Source of the DNA: CAZIUL01 sp964542475
GTDB taxonomy: Bacteria; Planctomycetota; B15-G4; CAYZWU01
Assembly (NCBI GenBank): GCA_964542475.1
Contig: CAZIUL010000017.1
Coordinates: 1 to 64,000 of the forward strand
Length of the DNA stretch: 64,000 bases
Direction: 5' to 3'
In this document: positions 44,733 to 53,115 of the stretch, piece by piece
How the letters are laid out: the number at the start of each line of letters is the position of its first letter
How positions within the stretch are numbered: position 1 is the first letter of the stretch
Notes under the pieces: model-generated
The model's input: only the letters and a program-made list of their open reading frames with translations
Databases searched by the model: none
Told to the model about the DNA's origin: nothing
Position numbers and translations under genes: made by a program

Positions 44733-46534
44733 TCGATCAGCCTTTCCACCCGCTCCAGGGCCATGAGGGAAAAGATCACCGGGTAGAGCTCCTCGAAATA
44801 CCAGAGTTTGGCAAAGTAGAGGCCTATCGGCGCGGGCTTCATCTCTGTTCCTTCACGGGTGTTCTCGATAAGCCATGAGATGCCGCTTGACACTGCCCGG
44901 GAGCCGCCCGGCGCATGTCCGGCCAGCGTGTGCACGGAAAGAGCGGTCTCCTCGATCGTTGAACCCGCACCCTTCTCAGACCCCCATCCCCCATCCCGGT
45001 TCTGTGCGCTTGAAAGCCAAAAAGCGGCCCTATCCATCACGCACCTCATGTCGCTTTTGAAAGGCCTTGGGAGCCCGGACAAGGCGGACAGCACGCGGGC
45101 TGTTCCGTAAACCGGATTTTCCATCCCTTCCACTGACTCGTTCCCGAACCACAGCGGAATCCAGGCCCCGTTTTTTTGCTGAACCCTCCTGAGATAAGCC
45201 GCGCCCCTGCACATGAAACCGGCTGCCTTCTCATTCAGAGGCAAAGGCAGGACATCTTCAGAGGACCAGGCGCTTGCTGCGGAGAGGGCGTGAGCGGTCA
45301 GGTCCGGAGCGCTTCTGTCAAAGGCGAGCCGGTTCCAGCCCCGGCAGAAGGTGGGAACGCCGCCGTCGCGGTTCTGAAGCGATGTGAGCCACGCAACCCC
45401 GGCACAAGCCGCCTCCCTGATACGCTCGTTCCGCAAACCCAGGTGATACATCGCGAGCAGCGCCCCGGAGGTGTCATCCGCATCAGGCACACCGCCCGGC
45501 AGATCGGTCCACGCCCACCCGCCGGGCTTGGCCATGGTGTAAGGATCGATCGCCCGGGTTTGCCCGCGGACGAGCCAGTCGGCAGTCGCCCGGCGAGCCG
45601 GTTCGTCCAGCAGATCGTGAAACGAGGAGCTGTTCGCTATACTGTTCACGGAAAGGGTTGTCACCCACGTTGCAAGGTTGGTGTCAATGGGCCAGCTTCC
45701 ATCATCCCTCATCGATCGGATGAGGAACTCCACCCCTTTTTTCAGCACAGGATGATCCTTCCTGCCTGCCGCTGCCAGGGACATCACAACGAAGCTCGTC
45801 AGGGGGATCGCTTCCAGAAATCCACCGCTTTCGGGCTGGATCTCGCTCAGCAGGCGAAGCGTTCTCTCTCTTGTCAGGCCGCGGATCAGGCGGGTTACAG
45901 GGTTGGCAGGAGGCGACAGGTGATGCCTCGTCTGGCCGATGGCAACGAGAGCGGGCAGGGCATAGCTCACCACTGTGAGGCGCATCCATCTCATCAGAAC
46001 ACGCGGCATGGCTGCCAGCTCGAACGGAAGCGGTTTTACCTCCTGCCAGGCCCGGCGCCCCTCGCCGAAACGCCCGCTCAGCGCGCACATGGTCAATATC
46101 GGCACGGAGAAGGTGCGGTCCCCTCCATAGCAGCTGCTGATCGCTTTTGCCAGCGAGCGCGCATCCAGGCCGCCCGCCTCCTTCTCTATCCATTGGCCCG
46201 CCTCGAGCGCCGTGTCCCTGAAGCGCTCAGGTTCTCCCGCAGCAGCAAGCGCGGCCCAGCACAGGGTGGTGGTGCTGATGTTGCTTCTGCTGATCACGGT
46301 GTCGCCGAACCCGTTGTCAGGATTCCGGTTCTTTTCCAGCCATGCCAGTCCGCTCTCGATCCGCTTGGAATGGCTTTCCCTGTCAGCCAGCGCAAGGGCG
46401 CACACCGCGGTTGCGGTCGAAAGCGCGCTGCTTGAAAGCTTTCCCTCCCAGAACCCCTCATCGCTGCGAGCGCTGAGAAGCATCCCGCGCGTGTTGGCAA
46501 CTGTTCGGTGGAAAGCTTTCCTGTCTATATCCAT
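44729..46534 (-). CDS. Squalene-hopene-cyclase-like class II terpene cyclase
   Basis: 601 residues, close to the ~630 of squalene-hopene cyclase. The catalytic acid motif is DADD at 351-354, in GGWAWTDLPGGVPDADDT, matching the class II DXDD site. QW-type repeats occur along the protein (DGSWPIDTNLATW, DGGVPTFCRGW, KNGAWIPLWFGNE, DGGWGSEKG). Enzymes of this type protonate a polyprenyl chain and fold it to rings at the membrane. The DUF116-polyprenyl synthase gene two places upstream would supply the chain. No squalene synthase is visible, so the substrate may be a polyprenyl diphosphate or alcohol rather than squalene. Confidence 0.9.
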   Translation of the reverse strand: MDIDRKAFHRTVANTRGMLLSARSDEGFWEGKLSSSALSTATAVCALALADRESHSKRIESGLAWLEKNRNPDNGFGDTVISRSNISTTTLCWAALAAAGEPERFRDTALEAGQWIEKEAGGLDARSLAKAISSCYGGDRTFSVPILTMCALSGRFGEGRRAWQEVKPLPFELAAMPRVLMRWMRLTVVSYALPALVAIGQTRHHLSPPANPVTRLIRGLTRERTLRLLSEIQPESGGFLEAIPLTSFVVMSLAAAGRKDHPVLKKGVEFLIRSMRDDGSWPIDTNLATWVTTLSVNSIANSSSFHDLLDEPARRATADWLVRGQTRAIDPYTMAKPGGWAWTDLPGGVPDADDTSGALLAMYHLGLRNERIREAACAGVAWLTSLQNRDGGVPTFCRGWNRLAFDRSAPDLTAHALSAASAWSSEDVLPLPLNEKAAGFMCRGAAYLRRVQQKNGAWIPLWFGNESVEGMENPVYGTARVLSALSGLPRPFKSDMRCVMDRAAFWLSSAQNRDGGWGSEKGAGSTIEETALSVHTLAGHAPGGSRAVSSGISWLIENTREGTEMKPAPIGLYFAKLWYFEELYPVIFSLMALERVERLIE

Positions 46535-46546
46535 GTGTGCCTTGTT

Positions 46547-47413
46547 TCAAGGGGCCAGATGTCCAAGGGCAAGCAACCCGTAAAAGTTGTACTCGCAGTC
46601 AGCCACGCCATCAGCCCGCACCGCACCGTATCCGCCATCGCCTGTCCGAAGCCCGGTCACGAAACGAAGGCAGGGCTCCCTCCTCTCACCGAGCGGAACA
46701 CCCATCCTTGCCAGAGCGTGAAGAGCCGTTGCAGTGGATAACAGGTCAGGCACGGGCATCAGGTCTACGGCAAAGAACCCTCCCTGCTCATGACAGCGCT
46801 CAAGGAGCCGGCTCCCCAGCTCTTCCCTGCGCTCGCTCGCACCTCCCAGCTCTTCGAGAAGATATGCTGCAGCGGCAATGAGCGGGGTCGGGTCCGCGGC
46901 CGAGCTCTTTACATTTACATCACCTGCCAAGGCCTGGGCATCCGGCAGAGACACACCCAGGTCCTGGTAGGCCCCGAGGGCGAGGAAGCCGTTGTAAACG
47001 GAGCCCGCATTATCGTTGCCGCAGCCCGGGCTGTTAAAGTAGCCGCCGCTGCTCGTACGGCAGCTTTCTATCCGTTTCAGTACGGCTTCCCGAACATCGG
47101 GAGGCGCCTCCCTACCGGGAAGGTCGGCCCAGCACCTGCCGAGGCAAGCAAGGTGCACCAGGTCAAGCGATTCCCCTCCATGAAAGGAACGGATGAACTT
47201 TTCGATCGCCTCGTCCGGCAGCTCCGCATTCAGGGCGATGAGGGATTCCATGCCGAAAACCGTGTAGTAGAGGTCGCTCTCATCACCACGCCCCCTGAAA
47301 CCGCCATCCGGCATGAGACGGGAGCGCACGAACCGGACAATCGGTTCATCAGAGCCGTCAAGAAATGTCGTCGCCCGTGCCGCCGCACGGAGCATTTTTA
47401 GCCTGATGGTCAT
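46547..47413 (-). CDS. Prenyltransferase/squalene-oxidase-repeat protein
   Basis: 288 residues. Alpha-alpha barrel repeats like those of protein prenyltransferase beta subunits and terpene cyclases (MPDGGFRGRGDESDLYYT; SSGGYFNSPGCGNDN; EQGGFFAVDLMPVPD; TGDGGYGAVRADGVADCEYNFYG). No DXDD motif, and the zinc ligands of farnesyltransferase are not clearly conserved. It could be a one-domain terpene cyclase relative or a partner of the next gene's cyclase. The start overlaps the end of the polyprenyl synthase gene by 56 bases (an ATG 18 bases later is possible). Confidence 0.82.
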   Translation of the reverse strand: MTIRLKMLRAAARATTFLDGSDEPIVRFVRSRLMPDGGFRGRGDESDLYYTVFGMESLIALNAELPDEAIEKFIRSFHGGESLDLVHLACLGRCWADLPGREAPPDVREAVLKRIESCRTSSGGYFNSPGCGNDNAGSVYNGFLALGAYQDLGVSLPDAQALAGDVNVKSSAADPTPLIAAAAYLLEELGGASERREELGSRLLERCHEQGGFFAVDLMPVPDLLSTATALHALARMGVPLGERREPCLRFVTGLRTGDGGYGAVRADGVADCEYNFYGLLALGHLAP

Positions 47414-49079
47414 TGCAGCAGCCCATCACAGATACGTCACTGAAGATCTTGCCCACAACCCTGTACAGCACGGTTCTGAGAACAGGGCTGTCCATTGAAC
47501 GTATGGTCTGAGCAGCCTGCTTCCTGTACCGGTCAAGCATAGCGCGCGCGGTGTCAAGCACGCCGTATTGCTTCATGACGCGCAAGAGATCGCCTTCAGC
47601 CCCTGCCCCTGTGTTCTTCCCGCGCCACCACGACTCCACCATCTCTTTTTCATCGCCTTGGGCGCGCTCGTGTGCAAGGGCCGGTAAAAGGGACGGTCCC
47701 AGCGAAGAGGGGTCGCGCAATCCGGTGTTGTCCTCGAGCCCGCTGTCCGCGATGTCGTCGCGTATCTGGTACGCCACGCCCAGTGCATCGCTGTACTGGT
47801 GCAGCCCCTCCATGAGATCGCTGCCCGCATCCGCGCAGATCGCGCCCAGATGAAGCGCCACCTCGAACGCGGGCGCGGTCTTCTGCCTGAAGATGGAGAG
47901 CACCTCATCCGAGGACAGCGGTTTTCGATGAAGAAGCCAGCACAGCTCCTCGCCCTGTCCCATGCTGAGTGTGCAATGTCCGGCCGCGGCCGCCTGCAGC
48001 ATACGAACCTTCTGCACGGGCGTCGCCTCGAGCTCGCCGATCAGGCGGTAACCTTCCCCCACCAGGAAATCGCCGACATTCACAGCCACGGGAACGCCGT
48101 ACTCGGCATGCACCGTTTTGCTCCCGTACCGCTCAAGATCCCCGTCCTCGATGTCATCGTGAATCAGCGATGCCTTGTGAAACGATTCAACCGCGACCAG
48201 CAGCTTGCGCAGCCTTTGGGGCATGGCTTTGCCAACCAGGCTCTCGTACACGCACGCGGCCAGGAAGGGGCGCCAGCGCTTGCCTGATTTTGCAAGCCAG
48301 CGTCGGGCGATCCCCTCGGTTTCGCTCCTGACAGGGCCCATTGTCTCCTGCAGGGAACGTTCCGTGAAACACTCCTTCACCTCCTGCCGCAACGCTTCGA
48401 GGTCAAGGCGCGGGGTATGGTCGGTGCCGCTCAGGTAGATGGCATCCCACAGATAGTCGAGATCAACCGCGGTGCGTTCGCACCCTTCCCTCAGCAGGGG
48501 AATGGCAATGCCGGGCACGGCCGCGGCATCCATGTAGGGAAAGACCTTCTCCAGCACGGAAAGACAGCTCACACCCACAACAGCCTCAACCCGGCCCGAT
48601 TCGATGAGCGCCATGACCAGGGGCGACCCTTCGGCCACCATCACCACGTAACCCAGCCCCTTCGCTTCCGTTTGCAGCTCGTCGATGACGCAGCACCCGC
48701 ACCCGGCGCAGATCAGGCCAAACTCGTCCACGGGCGCCTTGCACCTGTCCGGGTCGCGAAGACATTTGGGCAGAAGCAGCAGCCTGCGGTCGTACGGGAT
48801 GCCCGCGAGAGCTGACCGCCACACCTCGCTGTACACGCAAACCGATGCGAACTCCCTGTAGCGTGCTTCCAGTCCGGCGCGGGAGAGGACGCGGTCTGCA
48901 TGGGTAAGGAGTTCATCCATGCCAAGCGGCGCGGAGAGGCTCTTTTCCAGGACATACTCGCCGGCAGCGGTTCGCACCCTGTCCCGCTCCTCCCGGGTTC
49001 GGCAGATGTTGTCCTGGACCGCGCCTGTGAAAGGAGCCCGGCCGGACTCTGTTGCTTGTCTGTCAGCTTGTTCTCTCAT
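47358..49079 (-). CDS. DUF116 - polyprenyl diphosphate synthase fusion
   Basis: 573 residues from ATG 49079, which has GAGGA 8 bases upstream (an ATG at 49112 overlaps the radical SAM gene and has no ribosome site). N-terminal ~215 residues are a DUF116 domain: LPKCLRDPDRCKAP, GLICAGCGCC, VVMVAEGSPLV, VVGVSCLSVLEK, with cysteines likely to bind Fe-S or zinc. The rest is a trans-isoprenyl diphosphate synthase: GKRWRP, first Asp motif DDIED (308-312), second Asp motif DDIAD (441-445). Both catalytic motifs are intact. The fusion of DUF116 with a prenyl synthase is unusual and points to a dedicated pathway. Confidence 0.92.
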   Translation of the reverse strand: MREQADRQATESGRAPFTGAVQDNICRTREERDRVRTAAGEYVLEKSLSAPLGMDELLTHADRVLSRAGLEARYREFASVCVYSEVWRSALAGIPYDRRLLLLPKCLRDPDRCKAPVDEFGLICAGCGCCVIDELQTEAKGLGYVVMVAEGSPLVMALIESGRVEAVVGVSCLSVLEKVFPYMDAAAVPGIAIPLLREGCERTAVDLDYLWDAIYLSGTDHTPRLDLEALRQEVKECFTERSLQETMGPVRSETEGIARRWLAKSGKRWRPFLAACVYESLVGKAMPQRLRKLLVAVESFHKASLIHDDIEDGDLERYGSKTVHAEYGVPVAVNVGDFLVGEGYRLIGELEATPVQKVRMLQAAAAGHCTLSMGQGEELCWLLHRKPLSSDEVLSIFRQKTAPAFEVALHLGAICADAGSDLMEGLHQYSDALGVAYQIRDDIADSGLEDNTGLRDPSSLGPSLLPALAHERAQGDEKEMVESWWRGKNTGAGAEGDLLRVMKQYGVLDTARAMLDRYRKQAAQTIRSMDSPVLRTVLYRVVGKIFSDVSVMGCCNDHQAKNAPCGGTGDDIS

Positions 49080-49089
49080 GTACGGTTCC

Positions 49090-50691
49090 TCAGCAGCGGC
49101 TCGTGGCCGCACGCTCTTTCGTTTCTTCGCAATGCCCGTTGCCGGCTTTTTCCTTCCGGGAAAGCTCTCCCCTCAGGCGGACGAATGTTTTTCTCCAGGA
49201 CCGGATCTCGGTCTTGCCCAGGAGCTGCATGAGCGCCCTTTTGGCCCAGGGCACGCCGCCTGCACGCTGGTTGTCCCTGAACATGGGAGGCACCCATTTG
49301 AAGTTGATCTCGTAACAGGCGGCGTAAAGCTCCAGATGATCCCTTCTCATCCGGTCGAGCGTGAAAGCCTGCTCCCCGGCAAGCACCGGTTCGTAAAAAA
49401 TGGGAAAAACCACCAGCCGGTTCGCTGACAGCTCCTTCACGAGCTCGAACGTCCTTTCCACATCTGATGTTGTTTCTCCGGGCAAGCCGAGGACAATGCT
49501 CAACACCGGGAAAAAGCCCGACCGGTCAAGGCGATTCACAGCTTCGCGAACCATCTCCTCCCAGTCGTCGGCATGGAAAGGGGAGGAAATCTTGCCCTGG
49601 CTGTTGGCGGACACCAGGGCCCCGTTCGCGCTTTCAACACCCATGTTGACCCAGAGATAATCGGTCCTTTTCCGCCAGTTCAGAAGCGAGCGGATCTCCT
49701 TGAGCTCATCTACTTCGAACTGAAGCACCGATGTGACATTGGCGTGGTCGATCTGCATGAAGGAGAGGCCTGGTATCCTCTTCATCTCTTTCAGGAGTCC
49801 GCGCAGGCTCTCGAAGTTCACCTTTGTTCCGCGCGCTCCATACCGGAAGAAATCCTCGCTGCCGCTCACAACCGAGGTGATCCCGCCCGCCACGTTCGTT
49901 TCCATGTCGGACAGGATGGTGTCCTGAGAAAGGTGGTACATCGGTTTGCCTGCCATGGTGCAAAAACCGCAGCCCCTGCCGCAGCCGCGGGACAGCTCCA
50001 CGATCCCAAGAAGGGACGGGCCCAGGATCGGGGCTATCCGTTCCCCGGCAGTGCCCGGTTCCTCGACAAGGTGCGGAGGGCTCCCGCCATCGAGCAGGTC
50101 GCTGATGAGCTTTACTCCGGCTGTTTCGCTGAAACCGTTGTAAACGGTGTCTATCCCCTGGCGCTCGGCCTCGGCCGGATCGCGTGCCCACTGCCAGGCC
50201 CCGGCACCACCGCCGATGGTTGCGAATGCATGCTTTTTCCGGGCCTCCTTTATGCGCTGCATCATCCGGTCGGTCCAGAGCTGCGTGTAGAGTGTTCCCT
50301 TCCAGAAATTCCTTGTGGTTGTGTTGCTCATTCCCCTTCCCAACGGATCGCTGGAGCTGACACCCACAACCTTCACCCACGGCCCCATGAGCTGACCCAG
50401 TTTTTCGGGCGTGGTGCAAACCACACCGCTTTCATCGAGCACGCCCTGGCTGATGAGCGCGGCCTCGAGCCTTCTTAGGCCCAGGGGAGCCGCGACAGCC
50501 CGGCCATGCCTGTCCACGGCCATCGCAGGAGAAACCAGCCTTCTCATGGCTGCTTCCGGAACCTGCGTTGTCTGCATGGTCGCGAAGATCCCCTCGAAAA
50601 GGACCTTGTATGAGCTGCTGAGCGTCCTGTCAGCAACCAGCACCACCGATGGTTTCAACGCTTTATTCGCCACAGCATGGGCCTTTCTCAT
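49090..50691 (-). CDS. Radical SAM enzyme
   Basis: 533 residues from ATG 50691; a GTG at 50673 with GAGAAAGG upstream is an equally good start. Radical SAM motif CGRGCGFC (CX3CX2C). The N-terminal ~180 residues form a Rossmann-like domain (VVLVADRTL ... VKVVGVSSSDPLG ... AFATIGGGAGA) in the place of a B12-binding domain, but no DXHXXG is seen, so cobalamin binding is doubtful. After the barrel: VNMGVESANGALV and LSIVLGLPGETTSDVERT, standard for this superfamily. Probably modifies the terpenoid or another product of the operon. Confidence 0.9.
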   Translation of the reverse strand: MRKAHAVANKALKPSVVLVADRTLSSSYKVLFEGIFATMQTTQVPEAAMRRLVSPAMAVDRHGRAVAAPLGLRRLEAALISQGVLDESGVVCTTPEKLGQLMGPWVKVVGVSSSDPLGRGMSNTTTRNFWKGTLYTQLWTDRMMQRIKEARKKHAFATIGGGAGAWQWARDPAEAERQGIDTVYNGFSETAGVKLISDLLDGGSPPHLVEEPGTAGERIAPILGPSLLGIVELSRGCGRGCGFCTMAGKPMYHLSQDTILSDMETNVAGGITSVVSGSEDFFRYGARGTKVNFESLRGLLKEMKRIPGLSFMQIDHANVTSVLQFEVDELKEIRSLLNWRKRTDYLWVNMGVESANGALVSANSQGKISSPFHADDWEEMVREAVNRLDRSGFFPVLSIVLGLPGETTSDVERTFELVKELSANRLVVFPIFYEPVLAGEQAFTLDRMRRDHLELYAACYEINFKWVPPMFRDNQRAGGVPWAKRALMQLLGKTEIRSWRKTFVRLRGELSRKEKAGNGHCEETKERAATSRC

Positions 50692-51640
50692 CCTTGTCCG
50701 GGCCGCGGCCGGACTTTTCCTCGCAGCAGCCGCTACCGGTATCGGTATCATTGCATGAGCAGTCGTTTGAGTCGGGCTTGCTCTCGCGCTCACTCTCACG
50801 CTCGCCATCGCCATCGCCCTCGCATCCGCACGCGGAGCTCATGATTTTTTTTGCGATGGCTGACGCGTCCATGCCTCCGGAATCGCACGCGCATCTTTTT
50901 CGTTCCTGTTCAGCCAGCAACAAGGCCGCTTCAGGCAGGGAGCACGGTTCATCGCCGCGGCTGCGAAGCATCTCGTAAAGGTCTCCCTTGAGCAGGGCTT
51001 CCAGGCCAATGCCGGACCGCTCGCCGACCGTATCCGGAGCCTCGTCGCTCCCGTTGATCGGGCCGGTTTCATGCTTTGGAAAGATAATGGCGGCCTCAGG
51101 GCAGACGCGAGCGCACGCGGGACAGTTGATCTTGCAATTCATGGGATTCACGACCGTTGGCAGCTCATCTTCCGTCTCCTGAAACACTCCGAACAGGCAG
51201 AACTTCAGGCACTGCATGCACCCTGTGCAGCGGTCGTAATCGATCACCGGGAACCAGGGCACCCATTCCCCTTTCTCAGTCGGATCCGGCATGGAGCCCT
51301 TCGATCCATCCCCTTCAGCAGCTCGGTTCAGGCGATCGAGAACAGTTTCCGCGTCCTCTTCCCGCATGTTCAAAAGCTCCACATCCGCAGGAAGCTCTGC
51401 TCCGCCCGCGTGAAACAGCCATCGCACAGCGCGCGGATAACAGGCAGCGATCCTTATCCCTTTCCTGCTGCTTAACCTTTTCAGCAGCGGGTCGCGCCTT
51501 GCCGACAGCCCGCACAGGTCCGCAACGTACTCAACAGCCCGCCCCTCGCGGACGAGACCCTCGTGAACCGCCCCCTTCACATCTTCCGGTACCACGCCCG
51601 AGTTGGCGCAGTGACAGAACAGCACTGTTGTTTCATTCAT
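50663..51640 (-). CDS. Fe-S protein with HdrA-like N-terminus and Cys-rich acidic tail
   Basis: 325 residues from ATG 51640. N-terminus TTVLFCHCANSGVV ... VEYVADLCG ... IRIAACYPRAVRWLF resembles the first domain of HdrA. Then two [4Fe-4S] clusters: CTGCMQCLKFC and CKINCPACARVC. The C-terminal ~60 residues are low-complexity, acidic and rich in cysteine (SACGCEGDGDGERES ... CSCND ... SGCCEEK ... GPCCGE). The stop lies inside the next gene's start. A likely electron donor for the radical SAM enzyme that follows. Confidence 0.85.
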   Translation of the reverse strand: MNETTVLFCHCANSGVVPEDVKGAVHEGLVREGRAVEYVADLCGLSARRDPLLKRLSSRKGIRIAACYPRAVRWLFHAGGAELPADVELLNMREEDAETVLDRLNRAAEGDGSKGSMPDPTEKGEWVPWFPVIDYDRCTGCMQCLKFCLFGVFQETEDELPTVVNPMNCKINCPACARVCPEAAIIFPKHETGPINGSDEAPDTVGERSGIGLEALLKGDLYEMLRSRGDEPCSLPEAALLLAEQERKRCACDSGGMDASAIAKKIMSSACGCEGDGDGERESERESKPDSNDCSCNDTDTGSGCCEEKSGRGPDKDEKGPCCGE

Positions 51641-51716
51641 GAAGAAAATTCCATCCTTTTCGTCCAGGCCTGGCCTGGCCGAACAGCGAATCCGGCAGAG
51701 CTCAAAGGTGCAGGCT

Positions 51717-53030
51717 CTATTCTTCGCCCGCCTCCTGCTTCGTTTTCGGGTCCACGCACACCAGTTCGCCCTCGGCACAGCGGGCATAGATCCTTCCATT
51801 GCATAGCACAGGTACAGTCCAGCACAAGCCGTTCAAGATCTTTGAGCGCTGGAGCTCCTCGTACCTGTCCGGAACTGCTTTCGCGATGACAAGGATGCCG
51901 TTCTCGCTAAGGATGATCAGCTTGCCGTCCGCGAGCATGAGCGATCCTGTGCCCAGTCCATTCTTGGACCACTTCACATCTCCTGTTTTCAGGTCAAGAC
52001 ACCTGAGAACGCCCTTGCCGCCAACATTACCGTTGAACCCGTAAAGGTAACCATCCCAGAGCACGCAGCTGTTGCACTGGTTGCTCATCTCCTTGTTGCG
52101 CCAAACCGTTTCGAGCCCGTCCCTGCCCACCTTTACGAGCGCGCAGCCGCTTCCGTAGCCGGTCGAGATGAACACGGTGTCTCCCGAGAAGATCGGGTCG
52201 GATGCGTTGACGTCGTACGAGGTCTTCCACGGCTGCTTCCAGAGCGTCTTGCCTGTTGCAGGGTCCACAGCCACCAGCCCATCGGAGGCAAACATGGCCA
52301 GCCCCTTCTGTCCGTTGACCTCGAACGGCAGCGGCGTGGAGTACCCGGACATGCCTCCCTCTGTTTTCCATGCGACCTCGCCGGTTTTCTTGTCAAGCGC
52401 GATCCCGCCCGCTCCCGCGTTGAGCACGAGCAGGTCGCCGAGCACAAGCACGGATCCGGCAAAACCCCATTTCGGTGGGGCAAGCTTGTCCTGCTCGGTG
52501 ATGTTTCTCGACCAAACCACCTTTCCTGTTTTCGCATCCAGGCAGAACAGATGGCCAAACTTGCTGAAGGTGTACACACGATCCCCGTCCACTGTGGGAG
52601 TGGCGCTGGGGCCGCCCTTGTAGTAGACAGGGGCCAGCTCGCATGGATAGGTATGCTTCCAGATCTCCACACCTGTCACAGCGTCCAGGCAGAAGACCTG
52701 GTCCGTCTGGTCCTCATCCTTGGAGCTTGTTGCCGTGTTGCCCATGGTGTAGAGGCGGAGGTTTTTTATCGACAGGGAAGAGAACCCCGTGCCGACAGCT
52801 GCGTCCCACAGCACATCAGGACCGTAGTCAGGCCACTGTGCAAGCCACCCCCTCTCCGCGGAGATACCGTTTTTGGCCGGCCCCCTCCAGTTTGGCCACT
52901 CACCCGGTGCCGCTCCTGTTTCATCCTTTGCCATGCCCGGGACAGCAAACGCCGCAAGCATAACCACTGTTGCCGTTGTTGCCAGGGCGGTATGGAACAC
53001 CTTGAATGGAAAATGGGAAATGGCTCTCAT
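51717..53030 (-). CDS. Exported PQQ-like beta-propeller
   Basis: 437 residues from ATG 53030 (AGGAGA upstream). Signal peptide ending AAFAVPGMA. Opening motif WPNWRGPAKNGIS, then blades with TGVEIWKHTYP, TGKVVWSRNI, TGEVAWKTEGG, TGKTLWKQPWK, TGDVKWSKNG. Located between another PQQ-like gene (85 bases upstream) and the Fe-S protein gene on the same strand. Partner or substrate unknown. Confidence 0.9.
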   Translation of the reverse strand: MRAISHFPFKVFHTALATTATVVMLAAFAVPGMAKDETGAAPGEWPNWRGPAKNGISAERGWLAQWPDYGPDVLWDAAVGTGFSSLSIKNLRLYTMGNTATSSKDEDQTDQVFCLDAVTGVEIWKHTYPCELAPVYYKGGPSATPTVDGDRVYTFSKFGHLFCLDAKTGKVVWSRNITEQDKLAPPKWGFAGSVLVLGDLLVLNAGAGGIALDKKTGEVAWKTEGGMSGYSTPLPFEVNGQKGLAMFASDGLVAVDPATGKTLWKQPWKTSYDVNASDPIFSGDTVFISTGYGSGCALVKVGRDGLETVWRNKEMSNQCNSCVLWDGYLYGFNGNVGGKGVLRCLDLKTGDVKWSKNGLGTGSLMLADGKLIILSENGILVIAKAVPDRYEELQRSKILNGLCWTVPVLCNGRIYARCAEGELVCVDPKTKQEAGEE

Positions 53031-53115
53031 TGCTTGTTCTCCTCTTAATCTCCTTGTAGTAGTAAATACGACCCAGCCTGACAACAGGCGGGCCGTTCCG
53101 ATTCCGTGATGCCTG

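Noticed and set aside
45176..46435. 419-codon plus-strand frame
   Set aside because: Antisense to the cyclase gene, which has clear DXDD and QW motifs; shadow frame.
49090..50691. B12-binding radical SAM enzyme of the HpnP/HpnR type
   Set aside because: The N-terminal Rossmann-like region lacks the DXHXXG cobalamin motif; called only as radical SAM.
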